A stretch of DNA of 64,000 bases from Gammaproteobacteria bacterium BRH_c0. Lineage in GTDB: Bacteria > Pseudomonadota > Gammaproteobacteria > Pseudomonadales > Porticoccaceae. The DNA lies in the NCBI GenBank assembly GCA_000961645.1, contig LADM01000011.1:1-64000 (forward strand). The letters are read 5' to 3'. The notes beneath the pieces are model-generated. The model was given only the letters and a program-made list of their open reading frames with translations, was not told the origin of the DNA and ran no database searches. Below, one piece after another: positions 57,414-64,000 of the stretch. The stretch's first letter is position 1. The number at the start of each line of letters is the position of its first letter. The translations under genes and the position numbers were made by a program.

Positions 57414-57606
57414 CAGGCAAGGCTAAATCTGTGATTGTCATTATTTGGCTACAGCATAACCAGAGTTGCCCGGCAATGTAAGCAGGCGGCTGGCGTCAAC
57501 CGGCAAAAGCAGGTTGACGATTCCCTGCTTAGGCGCGAAAGTGTACACCCTGGTCAGATTTTCAATACCATCAAATGACACGATCATACAAGCAAAGGAG
57601 ACAACA

Positions 57607-58605
57607 ATGAAACTTGGCGTATGCCATCTGTGGGGCGAAAGCATTGAGACTTTCCGCGAGGAACTGCGTCTCTCCAATCAACTGGGTTACGACATTATCG
57701 GCATCGGCGATTCACCTGCGGGTTGGCGTGAACTGTATATTTCCATGACCATCGCGGCACTGGAAACCGACAACGCCATTATCACTCCCTGGGTGACATC
57801 GCCCTTCCTGCGCCATCCCCTGGTGGCCGCAAGTTCACTCGCCACCCTGCAATCTCTCAGTGGCGGGCGCATCGCCATGGGGCTTGCCACTGGCGGCAGC
57901 AATGTCATGGCCGCAGGCCTGCACCCCGCCAACCAAAATCAGATCCGTGAGTACTGGGATGCACTCAAGGATCTGCTCGATGGCAAACCTGCCAGCTACG
58001 AAGGTCACCGGATTGCGCCCCTGCACCTGCCGTACAAAACGCCCATCTATTACTCCGCCTTTGGACCCAAAGCGCTGAAACTGGCGGGCGAAAAGGCCGA
58101 CGGCGTAATCATGTTCACCAATATGGATCTCGACCTGACCGCGAAAAAAATCGCAGCGGTGCGCCAGGGCGCCATTGATGCCGGCCGCAACCCGGACGAG
58201 GTGGATATCCAGGTCACCGCCTTTTGTGCCATCCGCCCCACCCGCCAACAGGCCATTGAGGATCTGAAAGCCTTTATCGTAGTCAACGGCATGGCCATTC
58301 GCACCCCCGAGCTGCTGGCGCGGGTGCCAGAGCAACTCAAACCGGCACTGGCAGAATTGCAGCGTCGTTACGATCCCAGTGAACACGTGGTGGCAGGCGG
58401 CAAGAATGCCCGCATGCTCGATGATTTGGGGCCGGAACTGACTGATTACCTGGCAGGATTTGACTGTGTGATGGGCACGGAGGACGAGGTAAAAAGCCTG
58501 CTGAACGGCCTGGAAGACCTGGGAGTTTCGGCCTTTGTCACCAATATGCCGGGCCACGCCGACCGCGAGGGCAATATGCGCGACCTGGCAAGATTGATGA
58601 AATAG
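57607..58605 (+). CDS. LLM-class flavin-dependent monooxygenase/oxidoreductase
   Basis: A 332-residue luciferase-like TIM-barrel protein: start MKLGVCHLWGES, RHPLVAASSLATLQSLSGGRI near 62-80 and GLATGGSN. It uses FMNH2 or F420-type flavins to oxidise or reduce substrates. The ATG at 57607 has AAGGAG upstream; a longer frame is rejected. Convergent with SDR (3). Confidence 0.85.
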   Translation: MKLGVCHLWGESIETFREELRLSNQLGYDIIGIGDSPAGWRELYISMTIAALETDNAIITPWVTSPFLRHPLVAASSLATLQSLSGGRIAMGLATGGSNVMAAGLHPANQNQIREYWDALKDLLDGKPASYEGHRIAPLHLPYKTPIYYSAFGPKALKLAGEKADGVIMFTNMDLDLTAKKIAAVRQGAIDAGRNPDEVDIQVTAFCAIRPTRQQAIEDLKAFIVVNGMAIRTPELLARVPEQLKPALAELQRRYDPSEHVVAGGKNARMLDDLGPELTDYLAGFDCVMGTEDEVKSLLNGLEDLGVSAFVTNMPGHADREGNMRDLARLMK

Positions 58606-58613
58606 CAGGTGAT

Positions 58614-58739
58614 GTTTCACGTAACACGTTTCACGTTGCACGTGGCTGCGTACTGCAACAAAGGTTCACATCCGATGTACGCGCCGCTGTGGGTATGCGG
58701 GTCGCTATTACGTGAAACGTGTTACGTGTAACGTGCAAC
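58614..58739. repeat. Inverted pair of CACGTNN repeat blocks
   Basis: Left block holds CACGTAACACGTTTCACGT (58618-58636) and right block the exact reverse complement (58710-58728), separated by 73 bp. Each block is made of 7-bp CACGTNN units. It lies between two convergent gene ends. Confidence 0.75.
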
Positions 58740-58757
58740 TATTTGTCGCGAGACAGA

Positions 58758-59534
58758 TCAGCGCGCTGTCCAGCCGCCATCCACCGGCAGTATATGACCA
58801 GTCACCATGGCGGCATCGTCAGAACAGAGCCACAGCATGGCGGCTGCCTGTTCGGACGGATCAATCAGACGCTTGATGGCATGGCCCTCGAGAAGACGGT
58901 TGATCACCATATTGCCCATTTCCTCGCCCCCCTTGAAATAGGCGGCAGTGGGAGTAACACCAGGGGCAATACAGTTGACCCGCACACCGCGCTCGGCATA
59001 GTTGAGGGCGGCAAATTTCGTCAGTTGCACTACACCCGCCTTGGCCGCTGCATAGGCAGCCCCGGATTCGGGCACATAGAGCAGTGCCGCCAGGGAGGTG
59101 ACATTTACGATGGCACCGCCGCCGTGCTCGATCATATGGGCGATTTCGTGTTTCATGCACAGGTAGGTGCTTTTCAGGCTGACGGCAATGGTGCCGTCCC
59201 AACCCGCCGTGGTCTGGGCGTGAAACTCCGGGCCGTAGGCATCACCCACCACATCCCCGACAATATTGGCTGCCACTTTGATGCCGCCGAGTGTCTCCAC
59301 GGTTTTGCTCACCAGGGCCTGCACTTCTTCTTCACTGGTGCAGTCAGCACGCAAAAAATGGGCCTCTGTGCCTGCGGCACGCAATTTTTCAACCATCGCC
59401 TCGCCCCCGGCAACATTGATGTCAGACAGCATCAAACGTGCACCTTCGCGGGCAAAGGCCTCGGCAGTGGCAGCGCCAATACCGGCTGCAGCGGCGGTGA
59501 CCAGCACCGGTTTGTCCTGATAACGACCAGCCAT
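58758..59534 (-). CDS. SDR-family oxidoreductase (3)
   Basis: A 258-residue short-chain dehydrogenase: TAAAAGIGAA in the nucleotide-binding region (in place of the usual TGxxxGIG), Tyr-x3-Lys in YAAAK and a complete PVDGGW end. GGAGGA upstream of the ATG. Downstream of the EthD gene on the same strand. Confidence 0.88.
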   Translation of the reverse strand: MAGRYQDKPVLVTAAAAGIGAATAEAFAREGARLMLSDINVAGGEAMVEKLRAAGTEAHFLRADCTSEEEVQALVSKTVETLGGIKVAANIVGDVVGDAYGPEFHAQTTAGWDGTIAVSLKSTYLCMKHEIAHMIEHGGGAIVNVTSLAALLYVPESGAAYAAAKAGVVQLTKFAALNYAERGVRVNCIAPGVTPTAAYFKGGEEMGNMVINRLLEGHAIKRLIDPSEQAAAMLWLCSDDAAMVTGHILPVDGGWTAR

Positions 59535-59599
59535 TGTATTCCTCCAATTTGGTTATAGATTGTTGTCGTCTTGTTAGGGATTGATATTATTGCGATACG

Positions 59600-60421
59600 T
59601 TAAAAAATGCGGTGCGGTTGCACAATAAAAACACTGGAGCGGCTGAAATCAACAAACTTGCCTTCATCCTCAATAAGCATTTTCTGGGCGGCAACAAACT
59701 CCGCTGACAGATCACTCCCCACATCCATATCTTCCATGCGGTCAATCCACACCTCGGTAATGCCGTCGTAGGGCTCCAGAGTCATGCCCCGATCAATGCG
59801 AAACGGCTCCAGCAGCGCAGCATCAATAGTGTGGTTTTGCACATAGCCGCGCATCGGCGGCGCCAGCCCCTGTGCTCGCACGCTGGAAGCCAGTGGCGCA
59901 TGCTTTTCCAGCCAATAGTGCTGGAACTCCTCGCGGCTCATACCGGGACGGCGATGCACACAGATAATCATCTTGAAGCCTGGCTCACTCGGACCCGGTT
60001 CAGTAAAAATGTCATGGGCCTCAACCATAAATACCCGCGAGCTGGTCAGATCCGCAAACTTCAGCTCGTCTTCAACCAGCATCTGCTGGGCTGCGATCAA
60101 CTCGGGAGACAGGTTATCGCCCATATCGAGATCCTCGATGCGGTCAAGCCACACCTCGGTGATACCGTCATAGGGTTCGACATTCATGCCGCGCTGGTGG
60201 CGAAAGGCTTCCGCCGAGGGCACATCAAGGGTGTGGTTCTGCACATAACCGGTCATGGTTGGCGCCAGCCCGCGGGCGCGCACACTGGATGCCAGGGGAG
60301 CGTGGTTTTCCAGCCAGTATTTGTGAAACGCCTCACGGGATAGTTCCGGGCGACGGCGCACACAGATAATCATTTTGAGCTTGACGGGATGGGTTTGAGC
60401 GGCACTGGACGCTGCTGTCAT
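59600..60421 (-). CDS. Tandem-duplicated EthD-domain protein
   Basis: A 273-residue protein made of two ~125-residue copies, each starting KMIICVxRRP and each with YWLExHAPLASSVRA, GYVQNHT, EPYDGITEVW and ending VF(M/I)VxxHxIF. The repeats are much alike, so the duplication is recent or constrained. EthD domains occur beside P450s and degradation enzymes; function is uncertain. Upstream of SDR (3). Confidence 0.9.
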   Translation of the reverse strand: MTAASSAAQTHPVKLKMIICVRRRPELSREAFHKYWLENHAPLASSVRARGLAPTMTGYVQNHTLDVPSAEAFRHQRGMNVEPYDGITEVWLDRIEDLDMGDNLSPELIAAQQMLVEDELKFADLTSSRVFMVEAHDIFTEPGPSEPGFKMIICVHRRPGMSREEFQHYWLEKHAPLASSVRAQGLAPPMRGYVQNHTIDAALLEPFRIDRGMTLEPYDGITEVWIDRMEDMDVGSDLSAEFVAAQKMLIEDEGKFVDFSRSSVFIVQPHRIF

Positions 60422-60472
60422 TGTGGCTATACCTTGGTCGTTACTTTTATAGGATTGCGACTAGCTTAAAAC

Positions 60473-60500
60473 AAAAAAGCCGGTATTAACCGGCTTTTTT
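60473..60500. terminator. Bidirectional Rho-independent terminator
   Basis: AAAAAAGCCGG and CCGGCTTTTTT form an 11-bp stem around a short loop with a T-tract on both strands. It lies just after the stomatin-family gene stop. Confidence 0.85.
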
Positions 60501-60519
60501 CCATACCAAAGACATTTGT

Positions 60520-61371
60520 CTAGCGATTGGCATTCATCAGTCCGCGCACCGCCGCAGGCAGATCCGCAGGCAACACCACCAGCTTGCTGTTTTGCGACTT
60601 GGAGATATCCTTCATCGCCTCCACATAACGTTCACCGAGCAGGTAGACGGCGGGCAGCTCCTTGTCCTGAATGGCTTCTGTGACTTTCTCGATGGCTTCC
60701 TTGGTCGCCTCGGCCAGCACCACCTTGGCCTCCGCATCGCGGCGCGAGGCTTCGAGGCGGCCTTCCGCTTCGAGAATGGCGGCGTGCTTTTCACCATCGG
60801 CGCGGGTAACCGTGGCACGGCGCTGACGCTCGGCGGCGGCCTGTTCTTCCATGGCGTGCTGCATGGTTTTTGACGGGTTGATATCCTGAATCTCGACAGT
60901 TTTCAGGGTAATACCCCAGTCGGCAATATCATCGGAAATCGCCGCCTTGAGCTTGGCCTTGATATGGTCGCGGGATGACAGGGCATCATCGAGATCCATC
61001 TCACCGACGATGGAGCGCAGCGATGTCTGCACCAAAGTCTGGATGGCAATCTCGTAGTTCTCGATGCCGTATACCGCTTTCTCTGGCGTGAGGATATTGA
61101 TATAGGCCACGGCGTTGGCAATGATCACCGCGTTGTCCCGGGTGATCACTTCCTGGGAGGGAATGTCGAGCACAATATCCTTGGTGGTGACCTTGTAGGC
61201 AACGGTCTCGATATAGGGAATGGTGAAATTCAGCCCCGGCGGCAATGTCCTGTCGAACTTGCCCAGGCGCTGCACCACCCATTTGCTGCCCTGGGGCACC
61301 AGCCTGACGCCTTTAAGCAGGGTAACAAGCGCCAGTATCAGCAGCGCGAATATGACAAAAATTCCATCCAT
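60520..61371 (-). CDS. qmcA: SPFH/Band-7 stomatin-family membrane protein (QmcA-like)
   Basis: A 283-residue protein: an N-terminal membrane segment (about 3-20), an SPFH domain (VPQGSKWVVQRLGKF, TTKDIVLDIPSQEVITRDN), then a long charged helical part (AERQRRATVTRADGEKHA). Stomatin-like proteins scaffold membrane proteases and pair with NfeD proteins, here encoded just upstream on the same strand. Confidence 0.92.
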   Translation of the reverse strand: MDGIFVIFALLILALVTLLKGVRLVPQGSKWVVQRLGKFDRTLPPGLNFTIPYIETVAYKVTTKDIVLDIPSQEVITRDNAVIIANAVAYINILTPEKAVYGIENYEIAIQTLVQTSLRSIVGEMDLDDALSSRDHIKAKLKAAISDDIADWGITLKTVEIQDINPSKTMQHAMEEQAAAERQRRATVTRADGEKHAAILEAEGRLEASRRDAEAKVVLAEATKEAIEKVTEAIQDKELPAVYLLGERYVEAMKDISKSQNSKLVVLPADLPAAVRGLMNANR

Positions 61372-61383
61372 TTGTTGATCTCC

Positions 61384-61851
61384 TTACAGTTTGATAACGA
61401 TGAGCGCGTTGCCCGAAAATTCCTTGATATGTACCCGGTCGCCGAGTTGCACTGGCTGTTCACAGATAAACTCCCATTCGTCGTCGCCGAGAATCGGTGT
61501 ACTGAAACGCACCATGCCGCGCCGGGTTTCACCGGGAATGCGGATGACCGTGCCCGACTCGCCAATCGCACCCTCGCGGGCAATACCCGCCTTGGTCTTG
61601 TCGGTCATGCGCGGTTTGAAATACTTGAACCAGAAAACCGCCAGACCACAGGAAAACAGCAGCCACAGCAATAACTGCACAAACGCCGGCATGGCGGGCA
61701 CAAGCCACACCAGTATGCCAACAAGCACAGCCCCGATGCCGAACCACAGCAGGGTGAAACTGGTCAGGAATATTTCCGCCAGCACCAGCGCCACGCCGAA
61801 GAGTATCCAGTGCCAGTAAATCAGTGAAAATCCCGCTGCGTCCATGGTCAT
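61384..61851 (-). CDS. NfeD-family membrane protein
   Basis: A 155-residue protein: three to four membrane helices and a C-terminal OB-fold domain (GAIGESGTVIRIPGETRRG, then VHIKEFSGNALIVIKL). NfeD proteins act with stomatin-family proteins in membrane quality control. Overlaps the next small protein gene by 4 nt. Confidence 0.9.
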   Translation of the reverse strand: MTMDAAGFSLIYWHWILFGVALVLAEIFLTSFTLLWFGIGAVLVGILVWLVPAMPAFVQLLLWLLFSCGLAVFWFKYFKPRMTDKTKAGIAREGAIGESGTVIRIPGETRRGMVRFSTPILGDDEWEFICEQPVQLGDRVHIKEFSGNALIVIKL

Positions 61852-62078
61852 TCCTTCTTCGATACAGTATCAGCTGAGGCTTTTGTCGCTGACTTTCCCA
61901 CTGCCTGGTTAACGATATGAATCCCGAACGGTGCCATCAGCAAAAAACCGGCAACAAGATACATCACGCCGCCGCGATCACCGATATACAGGAAAATGCC
62001 CCGCGCCACCAGCAGGGCACCAAGAATATCGAGCACCAGCAAGTGCCAGGGCAGGGTCAGCTTACGAGGATTTGTCAT
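61848..62078 (-). CDS. Small two-helix membrane protein
   Basis: A 76-residue protein with two membrane segments (HLLVLDILGALLVARGIFLYI and MYLVAGFLLMAPFGIHIV) and a basic, polar tail. No family recognised with certainty. Its stop overlaps the NfeD gene start by 4 nt, so it is probably an operon partner of the NfeD/stomatin genes. Confidence 0.65.
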   Translation of the reverse strand: MTNPRKLTLPWHLLVLDILGALLVARGIFLYIGDRGGVMYLVAGFLLMAPFGIHIVNQAVGKSATKASADTVSKKE

Positions 62079-62113
62079 GGCATAATCTTCCTGATTGGCT
62101 ATGGAGAAAGGGC

Positions 62114-63082
62114 CTAAAGCATATTACGCAGTTTCAGTTCTGCGGGATACGGCGACATATACCACGACTGCTCGATATAGGGATCGGGATTGCGGCGAAA
62201 ATGGTGCTTGAGCAAAGTAATGGGCACCACCAGCGGCACCTCTCCGCGCAGGTATTGGTGGATGATCTCCACCAGTTCGGCCTTGTCCTGACTGTCAAGA
62301 TCGGTTTTCAGGTAACCCTGAATATGTTGCAGCACGTTGACATGATTTTTTGTGGTGGCGACTTTTTTCAGGGTTGTCATGGCGTCGCCGAGGTATTGAC
62401 TGGCCACATCGCCGAGATTGTCGGGTCGCGCTGTGGCGGCCAGTTTGCCGAGCTGGCGGGCGGCGTTCTGATCATGACTCATCAAAGTGAGTTTGATGGT
62501 GGCATGAAAGCCAGTCAGGGCTGCTACCGTCAGGCATGGCTCCACCCGGGTGCGCCAGTAGTGATAGATAAATACCCGCTGGATAAAATTTTCCCGCAGG
62601 CGAGCATCGCCCAGGCGCCCCTCCTCTTCCATGGGCAGATTGGCAAAACGGGCCTTGATGCCCGCCGCAAAAATACCGGTGCCACGGTTCTCGGGCATGC
62701 CCTTGCTGTTGTAGACCTTGACCCGCTCCATGCCGCAGCTGGGGGAGTCCTTTTTGAAGATAAAACCGTACAGCGGCGCAATGGCGTCAGCCTGGGCCGC
62801 TGTGTAATTGTGGAGTGCTTCGGTCACATCGAGATCGGGGTCCTTCACCCCCACCACTCTCAACATCCCGTCCCGCTCTACCTGGCGGATGGTGGGGCGC
62901 GGCACACCGAGGCCGATACCCACTTCCGGGCAAAAGGGCCGCAGTTCAAAATAATCACTGAGGGTACCGGTGATATAGGCATCGCGCTTGTGGCCGCCAT
63001 TGTGACGCACTTCATTGCCCAGCAGGCAACTGCTGACGCCCACCGGAATTTTATCCGTGGCGGCTTGCTGTTCAGTACTCAT
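62114..63082 (-). CDS. DUF523 and DUF1722 (YbgA-like) protein
   Basis: A 322-residue protein: N-terminal DUF523 with GVSSCLLGNEVRHNG and several Cys (CGMERVKVY segment), and a C-terminal YbgA-like DUF1722 region (HDQNAARQLGKLAATA, NVLQHIQGYLK). Function unknown; Cys residues may bind a metal cluster. Overlaps rimI by 11 nt. Confidence 0.85.
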   Translation of the reverse strand: MSTEQQAATDKIPVGVSSCLLGNEVRHNGGHKRDAYITGTLSDYFELRPFCPEVGIGLGVPRPTIRQVERDGMLRVVGVKDPDLDVTEALHNYTAAQADAIAPLYGFIFKKDSPSCGMERVKVYNSKGMPENRGTGIFAAGIKARFANLPMEEEGRLGDARLRENFIQRVFIYHYWRTRVEPCLTVAALTGFHATIKLTLMSHDQNAARQLGKLAATARPDNLGDVASQYLGDAMTTLKKVATTKNHVNVLQHIQGYLKTDLDSQDKAELVEIIHQYLRGEVPLVVPITLLKHHFRRNPDPYIEQSWYMSPYPAELKLRNML

Positions 63083-63533
63083 ACACCATCATCCAGGCAT
63101 CTTCGCGACCGTAGGACGTAGGATAGTACCCTTTTCTGACTCCCTGTTTGACAAAACCGTGGCTGTTATACAGATCAATGGCAGAGCGATTGGAGTGCCG
63201 CACTTCCAGCAACAGGCGATTCGCCACCCCGCGATTGGCCTCGATAAAATATTCCAGCAGGCGTGCGCCGTGACCGCGGCGGCGCAGGCGGGGCGCGATG
63301 GCAATATTGAGCAACTCGGCTTCATCCAGCACCAGGCTGTACACCAGGTAACCACTGACCACCCCATCAATCTCCAGCACATACAGTCTGTGGCTGGCGA
63401 GGCTTTCGGAAAACTGCTGTTCACACCAGGGGAAAGCCGTGGATTTGGCATCGAGCCGGGCGATGGCCGGAATATCATCGGGCCGGGCCGCGCGGATCAG
63501 GGTGGAGTCGCTGGCGCTGGTGATCAGGTTCAT
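63072..63533 (-). CDS. rimI: Ribosomal protein alanine N-acetyltransferase
   Basis: A 153-residue GNAT protein with the acetyl-CoA loop RRRGHGARLL (Q/R-x-x-G-x-G/A). RimI acetylates ribosomal protein S18 or similar N-termini. Start ATG 63533 is chosen; a GTG at 63545 is possible. Confidence 0.85.
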   Translation of the reverse strand: MNLITSASDSTLIRAARPDDIPAIARLDAKSTAFPWCEQQFSESLASHRLYVLEIDGVVSGYLVYSLVLDEAELLNIAIAPRLRRRGHGARLLEYFIEANRGVANRLLLEVRHSNRSAIDLYNSHGFVKQGVRKGYYPTSYGREDAWMMVYEY

Positions 63534-63559
63534 GGTCTGATTCACAGTCAGTGCCGCAG

Positions 63560-64000
63560 TCAGTGACTGGCCAGAAACTTGATGGCCTGCCAGGTTTCGC
63601 CCTTGAGGCCGGGGTCGTGCTCCATTTCGTGGAGCGAGCGGGTCACTATGCCTTTTGCACCGCAGTGCAGGTCAAACTGCTGTCCCGCTTCAACGCTATG
63701 GCTGTCGGTGGCCACCAGGGCCGCCAACTCGCCCATCAACAGGGCATGGGTAAAGGGCTGCAAGCGGGCTTTTGCCTGCAGGAAAACAGAGACAAAATCC
63801 CGCGCACCCTGCAGATTCCTGGCCATGCCCTGCAGGCCAATGGCGGCAGTCTGGGGCCAGTCGATGAGGTCCACCGGTGGCAGGCTGTTGTCGAGGCACT
63901 TGATGGCTTTGAGCAGGTTGGTGAGCATGGTGATCTGTCCCGCCGTGGGGCGCTGGCCCGGCGGCATGGCGCTGAGCACAACCAGGCGATCCGAGGCCTG
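63560..64000 (-). CDS. Partial gene upstream of rimI, unrecognised
   Basis: At least 146 residues; the frame runs off the end of the window with no stop, so its start lies outside. The visible part contains LKAIKCLDNSLPPVDLIDWP and DFVSVFLQAKARL. In other gammaproteobacteria holD-like or uracil-glycosylase-like genes precede rimI, which fits, but it was not recognised with certainty. Confidence 0.5.
   Translation of the reverse strand, partial: QASDRLVVLSAMPPGQRPTAGQITMLTNLLKAIKCLDNSLPPVDLIDWPQTAAIGLQGMARNLQGARDFVSVFLQAKARLQPFTHALLMGELAALVATDSHSVEAGQQFDLHCGAKGIVTRSLHEMEHDPGLKGETWQAIKFLASH

Noticed and set aside
58614-58739. A ParB (parS) site
   Set aside because: Only half of the TGTTTCACGTGAAACA consensus is present at each block; no complete 16-bp site was found.

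Overview
The window reads as chromosomal DNA of an aerobic, probably marine gammaproteobacterium related to the Pseudomonas/Cellvibrionales/Spongiibacteraceae side of the class. This is inferred from gene order: an rpoE(algU)-rseA-rseB-rseC-mucD block divergent from nadB, lepA-lepB-DUF4845-rnc-era-recO-acpS, cysM-relA-mazG, and an AlgP-like histone H1-like protein. No rRNA, tRNA, CRISPR array or prophage was seen.

Layout. 0-10.6 kb is accessory and catabolic: a PKD-tailed tannase-like hydrolase, a small lipoprotein, a periplasmic glutaredoxin-like protein, then a Rieske oxygenase, a two-domain flavin/Fe-S oxidoreductase of the old-yellow-enzyme/trimethylamine dehydrogenase type, a SnoaL-like protein, an aldehyde dehydrogenase, an SDR broken by an in-frame stop, and a TetR regulator. 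10.6-17.6 kb is a one-carbon and electron-transfer region: a TSUP exporter, purU, folD, fghA and adhC (formaldehyde to formate, and folate-bound C1 to formate), a flavodoxin-like protein, and etfBA. 18-29 kb holds housekeeping genes (ttcA, bioA, trpS, M18 aminopeptidase, uppP, tsaB, adk) plus the H1-like gene. 28.5-46.7 kb is the conserved core: stringent response (relA, mazG), cysteine synthesis, acpS/recO/era/rnc, protein export (lepB, lepA), the envelope-stress sigma-E operon with a good candidate autoregulated promoter, then nadB and the ygfX/sdhE/ygfZ neighbourhood. 46.8-49 kb has a secreted choice-of-anchor I protein and a VOC protein.

49.2-60.4 kb is a second accessory catabolic island: methyltransferase, SnoaL-like, DUF1214, sulfotransferase, cytochrome P450, glutathione transferase, three SDRs, an LLM flavin monooxygenase and a tandem EthD protein. 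The combination suggests oxidation of a hydrophobic or polycyclic compound, but the substrate cannot be read from the sequence. 60.5-64 kb returns to membrane-quality-control genes (SPFH/NfeD), a DUF523/DUF1722 protein, rimI and a gene cut by the window edge.

Most notable non-genic structures: a 272-bp MITE-like element with perfect 31-bp inverted ends at 57.1 kb, a related end at the start of the window, and a 24-bp palindrome at 49.1 kb made of only its two tips; a long inverted repeat enclosing two further hairpins (three-way junction) at 6.85-6.93 kb; three 14-bp iterons between the divergent P450 and GST genes; and a CACGTNN repeat pair at 58.6-58.7 kb. Starts were moved from the longest open frame where a Shine-Dalgarno sequence or family length favoured it.
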